Assembly: GCA_016195985.1 (NCBI GenBank)
Contig: JACPYP010000011.1
Coordinates: 496,001-560,000 of the forward strand
Reading direction: 5' to 3'
From: Acidobacteriota bacterium
GTDB lineage: Bacteria; Acidobacteriota; Holophagae; Holophagales; Holophagaceae
Length of the DNA: 64,000 nt
The notes beneath the pieces are model-generated. The model was not told the origin of the DNA. It saw only the letters and a program-made list of their open reading frames with translations, and made no database searches. The translations under genes and the position numbers were made by a program. Shown in pieces: positions 17,081 to 25,750 of this stretch; position 1 is the first letter of the stretch; each line of letters starts with the position of its first letter.

Positions 17081-18189
17081 AGGTGGCCGTCTTCGGGAGC
17101 TACGCCCCGTCCCTGTGGCTGTTCCGCGCGCCCATGATGCGGGCCATGGTGGCCGCGGGCCATGAGGTGACCGGACTCGCTCCGAACGGCGATCAGGCCC
17201 TCATCGACAACCTCGCCTCCATCGGCGTGGCCTACCGGCACGTCCCCCTGGGCCGCACCGGGCTCAATCCCCTGGAGGACCTCCGCTCTCTCTTGGCCAT
17301 CCGCGCCGCGCTCAAGGACCTCCGTCCGGATGTCCTTCTGAGCTACACCATCAAGCCGGTCATCTACGGCTCCTACGCCGCGTCCATGGTCGGGGTTCCC
17401 CACTGCCACGCCATGGTGACGGGCCTGGGTTCCAGCCTCATGGGCGAAGGCTTCAAGCGCAAATGCATGGCCGCCCTCTCCAAGTGGCTGTACCGCCGCG
17501 GCCTTTCCGGCATCGAAGGGGTCTTCTTCCAGAACCCGGACAACCGGGCCTTTTTCGAAAAGCACCGCCTGCTTCCCGCCACCTGCCGGATCACGCAGAT
17601 CAACGGTTCCGGCGTGGACCTGGCGCAGTTCCCCTTCACGCCCCAGGCGGCGCCCCCCCTCACGTTCCTGCTGGTCGGGCGCGTGACGCGGGAGAAAGGG
17701 ATCATGGAATTTGTCGAGGCGGCGAGACGCCTCAAGGCCAAGCACCCCGGCACCCGGTTCCATCTGCTGGGCGGCTACGACACCAATCCCAGCGCCATTT
17801 CGAAGAGCCAGGTCCAGGCCTGGGTGGACGAGGGGACCATCGAGTACCTCGGCACGGTCAAGGATGTGCGTCCCATGCTGTCCGCCGCCCAGGTGGTGGT
17901 GCTGCCCAGCTACGGAGAGGGGACCCCCCGCTCTGTCCTGGAGGCCATGGCCATGGGCCGGGCGGTGGTGACCACCCTGGCCCCCGGCTGCAAGGAAACC
18001 GTCATCGAAGGCCAGACGGGCTTCCTGGTGCCCACTCGGAACGTCGAAGCCCTGGCAGAGGCCATGGAGCGCTTCATCACGGACCCCGGCCTCGCCATCC
18101 GCATGGGCGCGGCCGGCAGGGCCTATGCCGAAGAGAAATACGACGTCGACAAAGTCAACGCCGTCATCCTGAAGGCCCTGGGCCTTTGA
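17077..18189 (+). CDS. Glycosyltransferase family 4, PglA-like
   Basis: 370 residues, start overlapping the epimerase stop (ATGA). The N-terminus [19 protein letters not shown], the [13 protein letters not shown] block and the C-terminal [20 protein letters not shown] and [20 protein letters not shown] motifs match GT4 enzymes of the PglA/CapM type, which transfer GalNAc or a similar HexNAc to an undecaprenyl-diphosphate-linked sugar. Cytoplasmic or peripheral membrane. The E-G-T-P-R-S-V-L-E stretch holds the nucleotide-binding glutamates. Substrate is inferred from neighbours only. Confidence 0.9.
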   Translation: MKVAVFGSYAPSLWLFRAPMMRAMVAAGHEVTGLAPNGDQALIDNLASIGVAYRHVPLGRTGLNPLEDLRSLLAIRAALKDLRPDVLLSYTIKPVIYGSYAASMVGVPHCHAMVTGLGSSLMGEGFKRKCMAALSKWLYRRGLSGIEGVFFQNPDNRAFFEKHRLLPATCRITQINGSGVDLAQFPFTPQAAPPLTFLLVGRVTREKGIMEFVEAARRLKAKHPGTRFHLLGGYDTNPSAISKSQVQAWVDEGTIEYLGTVKDVRPMLSAAQVVVLPSYGEGTPRSVLEAMAMGRAVVTTLAPGCKETVIEGQTGFLVPTRNVEALAEAMERFITDPGLAIRMGAAGRAYAEEKYDVDKVNAVILKALGL

Positions 18190-18268
18190 TGGGCAGGCCG
18201 GACCAGCATGCTTCGGAATGCGGAAGATTCCCATTCGCGGGTATCTTGAATCGCCGCCAGGAGTGCTC

Positions 18269-20086
18269 ATGCGCATCGGCTTCATAGGACTCGGAACCAT
18301 GGGTCAGCCCATGGCCCGCAACCTCCTGGGCCTCGGACACGCGCTGACGGTCTACAACCGCACCCCTGGCCGCGCCAAAGCCCTGCTGGCGCTGGGAGCC
18401 AAGGAGGCGGCCACGCTGTCCGACGTGGTGCAGGAGGCCGAAGTCGCCATCACCATGGTTTCCGATGACCAAGCCGTCTCGGAAGTGGTATACGGTCCGG
18501 GCGGCCTGCTCCAGTGTCTCGCCCCCAAGGCCATCCACCTCTGCATGAGCACCATCGGCGTGGAAACCTCCGCGGCCTTGGCCTCGGCCCACGCGAAGGC
18601 CAACCAGGGCTACGTGGCCGCGCCCGTCTTCGGAAGGGCGGACAGCGTCGAATCGCGCCGGATTTGGATCGTGGCGGGCGGGCCCGAACCCCAGGTGAAC
18701 CGCTGCCTGCCCATCTTCGTGGCCCTGGGCCGAGACCACACCCGCGTGGGCTCCAAGGCCTCGCTGGCTCATGCCCTCAAACAGGGGGGGATGACCCTCA
18801 GCCGGGCCATGGAAGAGGCCGTGGCGCAGATCCTCACCTTCGCGGAGAAGGCTGGCATGGATCACTCCAACTACCTCCGCCTTCTGAACACGGCGATCTT
18901 CAAATCCCATCTGGTGGACGCCAATGGTGCCGTCAGCATCCGCCCCTCCTTCGATCCGAGGGATCAATCCCTGGACTTGGCCGCCAACGAGATGCTGTTC
19001 CATGCGGCCCGCCGGGTGGGCGTGCCCGTTCCGGCCGCGGATCTCCTCAACGCCCGGCTCCAGGCGGCCGGGGCCCGGGGCTGGGGGGAGCAGGATCTCG
19101 CCGCCCTTTCCGGAGACCCCGAACCGGCCGAAGCACCAGACCGGCCGGCCCCGCCAGCCCAGGCCCCGGCCCAGGCCCCGGCGCCGGCTCCAACGCCAGT
19201 CCCGGTTCCGGCTCCTGCCCCGGTTCCAGCTCCAGCTCCAGCTCCAGCTCCAGCCCCAGCTCCAGCCCCAGCTCCGGTTCAAGCTCCGGTTCAAGCCGCG
19301 GTCCCGACACCACCCCTGGCTTCAGAGGCTTCCCCCGCCCTGGCCAAGAAACCCATGAACGTGCCCGCTCCGACCCGCGGAGTGCCTCCCGTGCGAATTC
19401 CCACGCCGGTCTTCAAGCCGATCCCCCCGCCCACGCCGCCAGGGCCTCCCGTGCAAATCCTCTCCAGCCCTTCGCCGCAAGCGCCATCGGCGCCCACCCT
19501 GGTGCTGAAGGTGAACCCTTCCGCTCTTTCCGCGGCGCCAGGCGCCCCGGTCAAGACCCCGGCCACCCGGCCCCCGCGGCGGAACCCGGAACGGCGGAAA
19601 GGAAACGATCCGAAACGCTCCCAATCCCGGCGCCAAGAGGAGCGCAGGACCGCCCAGCCTCCGCCGATCGGGGCGCCAGCCCCGGTCCAAGCCCCGGTCC
19701 AAGCCCCGGCCCCGGCTCGGGCGCCTCAACCGCCCGTTCTTGCCCGGCGCCTCTCCTCCGACACCTTCCCGGCCCTGGAGGGCGGCTCCAAAGTGTTGAT
19801 GGATCTGGAGCAGACCAGCCATTTCGAAGTGATCCTGGGGCAGGTCTGGGCCTGGTCCCAAGGCAGGCGCTTCGCCACATCCTGGCACAGCCTGGCGGAA
19901 GTGGAAGGGGCCTTCAAACACGTGCTCTTCCTGCCCATCAAGCGCCACCTCCTCCTTCGCCCGGAAGCGGTCCAGAATCTGAAGCCCACCTTCGGCGGCG
20001 GGGCCAAGGCGGACATGGGCGCCAACCTGGAGATCGACGTGGGCCGCGCCGCCGCCCTGCGGCTCAAGGAGCTGCTCGGGCTCTGA
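18269..20086 (+). CDS. 3-hydroxyisobutyrate-dehydrogenase-like protein fused to a LytTR DNA-binding domain
   Basis: 605 residues from the ATG at 18269 (AGGAG just upstream). Residues 1-282 form a beta-hydroxyacid dehydrogenase: NAD(P) motif GFIGLGTMGQPM, STIG, AAPVFGR, then the second helical domain. The catalytic-lysine segment reads GSKASLAHALKQGG (161-174), in which the usual K-x3-N cannot be placed confidently. Residues 283-508 are a Pro/Ala/Gln-rich low-complexity linker, partly coded by CCAGCT-type repeats. Residues 509-605 fit a LytTR domain: MDLEQTSHFEVI, SLAEVEGAF, FLPIKRHLLLRPEAVQNLKP, EIDVGRAAALRLKELL. This suggests a metabolite- or cofactor-responsive transcription factor. An 80-base gap separates it from the glycosyltransferase. 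The LytTR call is by eye. Confidence 0.8.
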   Translation: MRIGFIGLGTMGQPMARNLLGLGHALTVYNRTPGRAKALLALGAKEAATLSDVVQEAEVAITMVSDDQAVSEVVYGPGGLLQCLAPKAIHLCMSTIGVETSAALASAHAKANQGYVAAPVFGRADSVESRRIWIVAGGPEPQVNRCLPIFVALGRDHTRVGSKASLAHALKQGGMTLSRAMEEAVAQILTFAEKAGMDHSNYLRLLNTAIFKSHLVDANGAVSIRPSFDPRDQSLDLAANEMLFHAARRVGVPVPAADLLNARLQAAGARGWGEQDLAALSGDPEPAEAPDRPAPPAQAPAQAPAPAPTPVPVPAPAPVPAPAPAPAPAPAPAPAPVQAPVQAAVPTPPLASEASPALAKKPMNVPAPTRGVPPVRIPTPVFKPIPPPTPPGPPVQILSSPSPQAPSAPTLVLKVNPSALSAAPGAPVKTPATRPPRRNPERRKGNDPKRSQSRRQEERRTAQPPPIGAPAPVQAPVQAPAPARAPQPPVLARRLSSDTFPALEGGSKVLMDLEQTSHFEVILGQVWAWSQGRRFATSWHSLAEVEGAFKHVLFLPIKRHLLLRPEAVQNLKPTFGGGAKADMGANLEIDVGRAAALRLKELLGL

Positions 20087-20144
20087 GGAATCACACCTCC
20101 ATGGGGCCATGGCCTACACACCCTAACGCCTATCCCGCCTTAGA

Positions 20145-20166
20145 CTGGCTTGGAAAATCAATTGCC
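20145..20166 (+). promoter_or_regulatory. Possible sigma-54 promoter upstream of the aminotransferase gene
   Basis: TGGAAAATCAATTGCC (20151-20166) keeps the invariant GG and GC of sigma-54 promoters with exactly 10 bases between them, and has the TTGC of the -12 element; the -24 element is TGGAA instead of TGGCA. The aminotransferase begins 85 bases downstream. A sigma-54 activator is encoded at 10563-11918, which makes the site plausible. One weak site in a 64 kb window could still be chance. Confidence 0.4.
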
Positions 20167-20250
20167 CATAAGATCAACATGTAGTTGTTTCATGATGGGG
20201 TGGATGTAGACGACCCGCCCTTCCCCGGAACCCTTTCGCTGGTAGCGCTC

Positions 20251-21477
20251 ATGGCCCTGACTCCCGCACCCACGCTCAATCCCACGCCCAATCCCACGCT
20301 CAATCGTTGCCCGCCCTTCTCGCCCTGGCCCCACTACGCTTCCGACGAGGTGGAAGCGGTGGCCCGCGTGATGGAAAGCGGCAAAGTGAACTACTGGACC
20401 GGATCGGAGGCGAGGGAATTCGAAACCGAATACGCCTCCGCCTCGGCCTGCGACAAGGCCATCGCGCTCTGCAACGGCACCGCCGCGCTGGAGCTGGCCA
20501 TCCAGGCCCTGGACATCCCGCCTGGATCGGAAATCATCACCAGCCCCCGCACCTTCATCGCCAGCGCCAGCTGCGCCGTGATGCGCGGCTGCACCCCCGT
20601 GCTGGCCGACGTGGATCCCGACAGCCAGAACCTCACCGCGGAAACCATCCAGAAGGCGATCACCAGCCGCACCAAGGCCATCATCCCCGTCCACCTCGCG
20701 GGCTGGCCCTGCGACATGGATCCCATCATGGAACTGGCTGCGCAGCATGGCCTGAAGGTCATTGAGGACTGCGCCCAGGCGAACGGAGCCACCTACAAGG
20801 GCCGCCCTGTGGGCAGCCTGGGCCACATGGGAGCTTTCTCCTTCTGCCAGGACAAGATCATCACCACCGGCGGAGAGGGCGGCCTGGTCACCACCAGCGA
20901 TCCCGATGTCTGGCGCCGCGCCTGGAGCTTCAAGGACCATGGGAAGAGTTGGGCGGCGGTCTACGAAGCCCAGCATGCGCCCGGGTTCCGGTGGCTGCAC
21001 GAATCCTTCGGGACCAACTGGCGCATGACCGAGATCCAGGCGGTCATCGGGCGCCTCCAGCTGAAGAAGCTGCCGGAGTGGACGCGGATCCGCCAGGAGA
21101 ACCTGGCCCGCCTCAACGCCGCCTTCCAGTCCTTCAGTTGCGTCCGCACCACGCCAGCCCCGGCCCACATCGGCCATGCGGCCTACAAGGCCTACGTGTT
21201 CGTGCGTCCTGGGCACCTGCGCGAGGGCTGGAGCCGCGACCGCATCATGGAGGAGATCAATGCCCGCGGCATTCCCTGCTTCAGCGGCAGCTGCAGCGAG
21301 ATCTACCGGGAAAAGGCTTTCACCCGGAGCGGCCTTGGCCCCAAGGAGCGCCTCCCCGTCGCACGGGAACTGGGCGAGACCAGCCTGATGTTCCTTGTCC
21401 ATCCCACCCTCACCCGGCAGAACCTGGACGACACCATCGCCATCGCCTCCGGCGTGTTCAGCCAAGCCTCCTGCTGA
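20251..21477 (+). CDS. DegT/DnrJ/EryC1/StrS-family sugar aminotransferase
   Basis: 408 residues from the ATG at 20251; the ribosome site is weak and the first 20 residues (Pro/Thr/Asn repeats) are low complexity, so the start is uncertain. PLP aspartate aminotransferase fold with NGTAALELAIQAL, the VIEDCAQANGA block carrying the PLP-contacting Asp, and the Schiff-base Lys in FSFCQDKIITTGGEGG. Family members aminate 3- or 4-keto nucleotide sugars using glutamate. The substrate may be the 4-keto product of the dehydratase at 42222-44333, as in bacillosamine-type pathways (inference). Four bases separate it from the next gene. Confidence 0.9.
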   Translation: MALTPAPTLNPTPNPTLNRCPPFSPWPHYASDEVEAVARVMESGKVNYWTGSEAREFETEYASASACDKAIALCNGTAALELAIQALDIPPGSEIITSPRTFIASASCAVMRGCTPVLADVDPDSQNLTAETIQKAITSRTKAIIPVHLAGWPCDMDPIMELAAQHGLKVIEDCAQANGATYKGRPVGSLGHMGAFSFCQDKIITTGGEGGLVTTSDPDVWRRAWSFKDHGKSWAAVYEAQHAPGFRWLHESFGTNWRMTEIQAVIGRLQLKKLPEWTRIRQENLARLNAAFQSFSCVRTTPAPAHIGHAAYKAYVFVRPGHLREGWSRDRIMEEINARGIPCFSGSCSEIYREKAFTRSGLGPKERLPVARELGETSLMFLVHPTLTRQNLDDTIAIASGVFSQASC

Positions 21478-21481
21478 TTCC

Positions 21482-22162
21482 ATGACCGCCCGCCGCCCCC
21501 TGTACCAGTTCATCAAGCGCGCCCTGGATCTGCTCTACGCGCTCCTGCTCCTCCCGGTCCTCGGCCCCGTGATGCTGATCGTCTGGGTCCTCGTGCGATG
21601 GAAGATGGGCAGCCCGGCGGTTTTCAAGCAGGTCCGGCCCGGACTGGATGCCCGCCCCTTCGTGATCCACAAGTTCCGCAGCATGATCGACGCCTGCGAC
21701 GCCGAAGGAAACCCCCTGCCCGACAAGGAGCGCCTCACCTCCTTCGGGCGCCTGCTCCGCCGCTCCAGCCTGGACGAGCTGCCCCAGCTGCTCAATGTGC
21801 TGAAGGGCGACATGAGCTTCGTGGGGCCCCGCCCGCTGCTCATGGAATACGTCCCCCGCTACACGCCCGAGCAGCGCCGGCGCCTCGACGTGCGCCCGGG
21901 CATCACCGGGCTGGCCCAGATCGCCGGACGGAACACCGTCGCCTGGGACGAGCGCCTGGCCCTCGACGTGAAATATGTGGACGAGGCATCCCTCTGGCTC
22001 GACCACCTCATCCTTCTCCGCACGGTCAAGAAGGTGCTCCGCTCCGAAGGGGTTCCTGCCTCGGGATTGGATCCGAACGAAAAATTCCAGGGCACATTCA
22101 AGCCTGGCGCCAGCCCAGCAGAGGCGCCGGTTCATCCAGAGAACAACTCCGGACAGCCCTGA
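21482..22162 (+). CDS. Initiating sugar-phosphate transferase (PglC/WcaJ family)
   Basis: 226 residues from the ATG at 21482. One N-terminal membrane (re-entrant) segment (about 12-38) precedes the bacterial sugar transferase domain: VFKQVRPGLDARPFVIHKFR, the SSLDELPQLLNVLKGDMSFV catalytic Asp-Glu region, GPRPLL and DVRPGITGLAQIAGRN. The short form without an extra N-terminal membrane domain is like PglC. It transfers a sugar-1-phosphate to undecaprenyl phosphate, starting the repeat unit. The C-terminal 25 residues are Pro/Ala-rich and unrelated to the fold. Confidence 0.93.
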   Translation: MTARRPLYQFIKRALDLLYALLLLPVLGPVMLIVWVLVRWKMGSPAVFKQVRPGLDARPFVIHKFRSMIDACDAEGNPLPDKERLTSFGRLLRRSSLDELPQLLNVLKGDMSFVGPRPLLMEYVPRYTPEQRRRLDVRPGITGLAQIAGRNTVAWDERLALDVKYVDEASLWLDHLILLRTVKKVLRSEGVPASGLDPNEKFQGTFKPGASPAEAPVHPENNSGQP

Positions 22163-22210
22163 ATCTCGGCCGGTCTCCCTCGGAAGAATTCCCGCGGGAC
22201 CAGCATGGTC

Positions 22211-22245
22211 CTGGCTTGAAAAATCAAAGACGAGATGGCTATTTT
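22211..22245 (+). promoter_or_regulatory. Candidate promoter of the OmpR-type regulator with motif shared with 20145-20161
   Basis: CTGGCTTGAAAAATCAA (22211-22227) matches CTGGCTTGGAAAATCAA at 20145-20161 in 16 of 17 positions. Within it TTGAAA (22216-22221) and TATTTT (22240-22245) give a -35/-10 pair with an 18-base spacer. The gene starts 22 bases downstream of the -10. Confidence 0.4.
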
Positions 22246-22266
22246 TAAGGAATCCAACAGTAGACT

Positions 22267-23091
22267 ATGGCTTCGATGCGCCCCTCTGGAAAAGGCCCCT
22301 TCCCCTCGCCCCAAGAATCAACCCCGCGCGCCTCTGGCTCACCGGCGCGCCGGCCGTTGGCGAGCCCGGCGCCTGCGCAGCCGAAGGCAGGCGGATCCCA
22401 GGCTGATGGGGGCGAGTGGTGCGTCCTGGTGGTCGAAGACGAGCCCTTGGCCCGCACCAGCATCCGCGCCACGCTGTCCAAAGAGGGCTTCAGAGTCGTC
22501 GAAGCGGAAAGCGGCGAGGAGGCGCTGGGGCTCTTCGATGCGGCCGCCCCCCACGTGGTGATTCTCGACATCGGCCTGCCCGGCCTCGACGGCTTCGAGG
22601 TGTGCCAGAAGATCCGCGCGAAACGGGTGGATACGGGCATCCTCATGCTCACGGCCCGGACCGATCCGGAAGACAAGATCACGGGACTCACCCTCGGCGC
22701 CGACGACTACCTGGTCAAGCCCTTCAATCCCGGGGAACTGATCGCCCGCATCCGGGCAGTGCTCCGGCGCTCCGTCCTGATGAACCAGGCCGAGGAGCCG
22801 CTGGCCTTCGGAGATCTCTGCCTGGATTTCCAGGCCCAGCAGGCGTTGAAGAAGGGTGTCGACGTGAACCTGTCGCCGAGGGAGTTCCTGCTCCTGGCCA
22901 TTCTCCTGCGCCACCCCGGCCAGGTCATGACCCGGGACCAGCTCGGCAAGGAAGTCTGGGGCGCCAACCATCATGGGAATGCCCGGGCCCTGGATGTCTT
23001 CGTGTGCAAGCTCCGCGAGAAGATCGAAGACGATCCCACCAACCCGCAGGTCATCCGCACCGTCCGCGGCGCGGGTTACGTCTGCGGCTGA
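22267..23091 (+). CDS. OmpR/PhoB-type response regulator with disordered N-terminal extension
   Basis: 274 residues if the ATG at 22267 is used. Residues 1-50 are Pro/Ser/Ala-rich and precede the receiver domain (VLVVEDEP; Asp101 in VILDIGLPGLDG; TARTD; the KPFNP lysine). A winged-helix DNA-binding domain follows (SPREFLLLAILLRHPGQVMTR, VFVCKLREKI, VIRTVRGAGYVCG). No kinase gene is adjacent, so it is an orphan. AAGGA lies about 13 bases before the ATG; a start nearer the receiver cannot be excluded. A likely promoter (TTGAAA, TATTTT) lies in the 104-base gap upstream. It may regulate the polysaccharide genes that precede it. Confidence 0.9.
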   Translation: MASMRPSGKGPFPSPQESTPRASGSPARRPLASPAPAQPKAGGSQADGGEWCVLVVEDEPLARTSIRATLSKEGFRVVEAESGEEALGLFDAAAPHVVILDIGLPGLDGFEVCQKIRAKRVDTGILMLTARTDPEDKITGLTLGADDYLVKPFNPGELIARIRAVLRRSVLMNQAEEPLAFGDLCLDFQAQQALKKGVDVNLSPREFLLLAILLRHPGQVMTRDQLGKEVWGANHHGNARALDVFVCKLREKIEDDPTNPQVIRTVRGAGYVCG

Positions 23092-23155
23092 CCGGAACCC
23101 TGCCTGCTGGGCTTCCGGGCCCGGGCGGTGGCTTCCGGCGGCGGATTGCGGTTCC

Positions 23156-24073
23156 ATGAAAGGCATGTCCCGCAAACTGCCCCGTCATCTCACTTGGCTC
23201 GAAGCCTTCGTGGCGGCAGTGGAGACAGGCTCGCTGGAAGCCGCCGCCCAGCATCTGGGCGTGGCGCGCTCGGTGGTGAGCGAGCATCTGCGAGCCCTGG
23301 AGGAAACCCTGGTCGAAGGCGAGCCGCTCGTGGAGCGGGGCCCTGGACGCCGCCTGCGTCTCACGCCCAGAGGCGAGCGCCTATTCGCCGGCGCCCAGGC
23401 CTCCTTCCACCAGCTGGATCTCAAGCGCCTTCGGGACCTGGCCGCGCCCGAGCCGGGCCTGCGCCTGGGCCTGAGCCCGACCCTGTCCGCGGCCCTGATG
23501 GAACCCTTGGCCAAGGCTTTGGCCGCGGCGGACCTCAAGCTGGAGGCGGCCTTCGGCGGCGCCCACGACCTGGTGCGGCAGATCCAGACCCGGCAGCTGG
23601 ATCTGGCCCTGGGCTTCACGCCCCTGCCGCCCCACCGCGGCGTGGAATACCGGGTTCTGGCCCGGCTTCCCTTCGTGGTGCTGGCCGGCCCGGGCTGCGG
23701 ATGGCCCAAGACGGCGCCCTTCCTCCGGGTGAAGGATCTCGCGGACCAGCCCTTCGTGGACTGGCTCCGGGATGATCCCTACGGCGGCGCCAACTCGGCC
23801 CGGTTTCAGGCCGCGGGCATCCAGGTGCGGGAGTCCGCGCGGGTGGAGAGTTTCCTGCAGCTCTACCCCGCGCTGAGAGCCTTCGGAGCCTGCGCCATCG
23901 CGCCGGACCTGAGGGCCCTGGGCCCCTTCCCCCCGGACATCCTGGTCTGGCCCTTGAAGGAGCGGAAATCCCAGGTCGTGGAAGTGGTCGCCCTCTGGCC
24001 CTCGGGCGGGGCCTCCCCCGCCGCGGAGACCTGCCTGAAGGCGCTCGCGGCCCATTTGAGAAAACGTCGATAA
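23156..24073 (+). CDS. LysR-family transcriptional regulator upstream of phhAB
   Basis: 305 residues from the ATG at 23156 (a second ATG at 23165 is possible). The N-terminal helix-turn-helix is clear: LTWLEAFVAAVETGSLEAAA, then LGVARSVVSEHLRALEETL, followed by LTPRGERLFAGA. The rest is a LysR substrate-binding domain, somewhat short, with GLRLGLSPTLSAALMEP beginning the first lobe. It lies 78 bases before the phenylalanine hydroxylase gene on the same strand rather than divergently, so the usual divergent-target rule does not apply; phhAB remain the most likely targets. Confidence 0.88.
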   Translation: MKGMSRKLPRHLTWLEAFVAAVETGSLEAAAQHLGVARSVVSEHLRALEETLVEGEPLVERGPGRRLRLTPRGERLFAGAQASFHQLDLKRLRDLAAPEPGLRLGLSPTLSAALMEPLAKALAAADLKLEAAFGGAHDLVRQIQTRQLDLALGFTPLPPHRGVEYRVLARLPFVVLAGPGCGWPKTAPFLRVKDLADQPFVDWLRDDPYGGANSARFQAAGIQVRESARVESFLQLYPALRAFGACAIAPDLRALGPFPPDILVWPLKERKSQVVEVVALWPSGGASPAAETCLKALAAHLRKRR

Positions 24074-24151
24074 TCCGACGATTGATTCATAATTTTTTGG
24101 ATTTTCGTCTATTTGTTCAGACACTAGGCTGGGGACAGCCCGGAGTCTCGT

Positions 24152-25750
24152 TTGACACCCCCATCGACCCTCAACCCCCGCCTCAGCCCCACCCAGCGCG
24201 CCATCGAGCGCCTGCCCGCGCACCTGCGCCGCTACGTGGTGGACCAGGCCCACGATGCCTACACCCCGCGCGACCACGCCGTATGGCGCCACATCCTCCG
24301 CCAGCTCACGGCCCGCCTGAAGGATACGGCCCATGCCAGCTACCTGTCCGGCCTGGCGGCGACGGGCATCGGCCTCGACCGCATTCCCAGCCTGGACGAG
24401 ATGAACGAGAAGCTCGAAGCCCTGGGATGGTGCGCGGTGGGCGTCCGGGGCTTCATCCCGCCCGCGGTGTTCACCGAATTGCAGTCGCTGGGCGTGCTGG
24501 CCGTGGCCGCCGACATCCGCAGCCACGAACACATCGAGTACACCCCTGCGCCGGACATCGTCCACGAGAGCGCGGGCCATGCCCCCATCCTGGCTGACCG
24601 CCGCTACGCGGAATACCTGAAACGCTGCGGCGAAGCGGGCTTCCGCGCCATCGCCTCCGTGGAGGACCAAGCCGTCTACGAGGCCATCCGCAACCTCAGC
24701 GTGGTGAAGGAGGACCCCGCGGCCACCGGCGAGGAGCTCCGCCTGGCCCAGGAGCGGCTGTCAGCGGCCTGCGCCAGCCGCCGCTACGTCAGCGAAAGCA
24801 CCAAGGCCAGCCGCCTCTACTGGTGGACCGCGGAATACGGCCTGGTGGGCGAACTCTCGGATCCGAAGCTCTATGGCGCCGGCCTGCTGAGCAGCCTGGG
24901 CGAGGCGGCGCACTGTCTCACGGAGTCGGTCAGGAAGGTGCCGCTGAGCCTCATCTGCGCCGACACCGAGTACGACATCACCCAGATGCAGCCTCAGCTG
25001 TTCGTCGCCCGGGATTTCGATCACCTCTTCGAGGTGCTGGAGGCCTTCGAGGCCACGCTCGGCTGGCGCCGGGGCGGAGACCACGGCCTGGAGGAGGCGT
25101 TGCGCGCCCGCACCGTGAACCACCTGGCGCTGGACGGCGGCCTCGAACTCACGGGCAGGGTCGTGGCCCGAATCCCGGCCCGCGGCGAGATGGCGCCGGG
25201 CCTCTGCACGGCCCTGGCAAGGGTGGAAGGCCCCATTCAGATCTCCCGCGAAGGCAGGGCCCTCGACTGTCCCTGGTCTGGCGAGGCCCTGGTGGCCTTC
25301 GGCAGCGGGGTACTGCCCCACCGGGGAGCCTTCAGCCTGGATCTGCCCTCGGGGCTGTTCCTCACCGGCTTCCGCGTGGGCGAACACGAGGTGATCAACC
25401 TGCGGGGCCACCAGGATGGGCGGCCCCTGGACCTGCCCAGTTGGGCCCTGCTCTTCCTCAGCGCCGGCCTGCCTTCCGTGGCCGGCGGCCCGGCGGATCC
25501 CGGTGCCTGGGACCGCTGGTTCGGCGATCATTCGGCCCTGGCGGAAGGGGAGGCCGAGGCCCAGGCCCGGGACCGGAAGGCCACGGCCCTGCCCCGGGAA
25601 CTGGCCGGGCTCTATGTGGAGGCGGATCTCCTCAGGCGAAGCGGGCCGGTCGCCCCCTCGCGTTTGACCGCCCTGCGGGAACGGGCCGTGAAGTACCCTG
25701 GCGAGTGGCTGCTGCAGACAGAGCTCGCGGAATTGGAGGCCATGCCATGA
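24152..25750 (+). CDS. phhA: Aromatic amino acid (phenylalanine 4-) hydroxylase, long form
   Basis: 532 residues starting at TTG 24152 (GGAG six bases upstream; no ATG nearby in frame). Residues about 20-300 are the pterin-dependent hydroxylase core: SLDEMNEKLEALGW, the iron-binding PDIVHESAGHAP with its two His, and the Glu ligand in YWWTAEYGLVGE. It converts phenylalanine to tyrosine using tetrahydrobiopterin-type cofactor and O2. Proteobacterial PhhA is about 260-300 residues, so the extra 230 C-terminal residues are unusual, though long forms occur in other phyla. The stop overlaps the pterin dehydratase start by 4 bases, confirming the pathway. Confidence 0.93.
   Translation: MTPPSTLNPRLSPTQRAIERLPAHLRRYVVDQAHDAYTPRDHAVWRHILRQLTARLKDTAHASYLSGLAATGIGLDRIPSLDEMNEKLEALGWCAVGVRGFIPPAVFTELQSLGVLAVAADIRSHEHIEYTPAPDIVHESAGHAPILADRRYAEYLKRCGEAGFRAIASVEDQAVYEAIRNLSVVKEDPAATGEELRLAQERLSAACASRRYVSESTKASRLYWWTAEYGLVGELSDPKLYGAGLLSSLGEAAHCLTESVRKVPLSLICADTEYDITQMQPQLFVARDFDHLFEVLEAFEATLGWRRGGDHGLEEALRARTVNHLALDGGLELTGRVVARIPARGEMAPGLCTALARVEGPIQISREGRALDCPWSGEALVAFGSGVLPHRGAFSLDLPSGLFLTGFRVGEHEVINLRGHQDGRPLDLPSWALLFLSAGLPSVAGGPADPGAWDRWFGDHSALAEGEAEAQARDRKATALPRELAGLYVEADLLRRSGPVAPSRLTALRERAVKYPGEWLLQTELAELEAMP

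Noticed and set aside
19160-19290. CCAGCT-type repeats considered as a CRISPR or satellite
   Set aside because: The units have no spacers, and the frame is open throughout, giving a Pro/Ala linker; it is coding low-complexity DNA.
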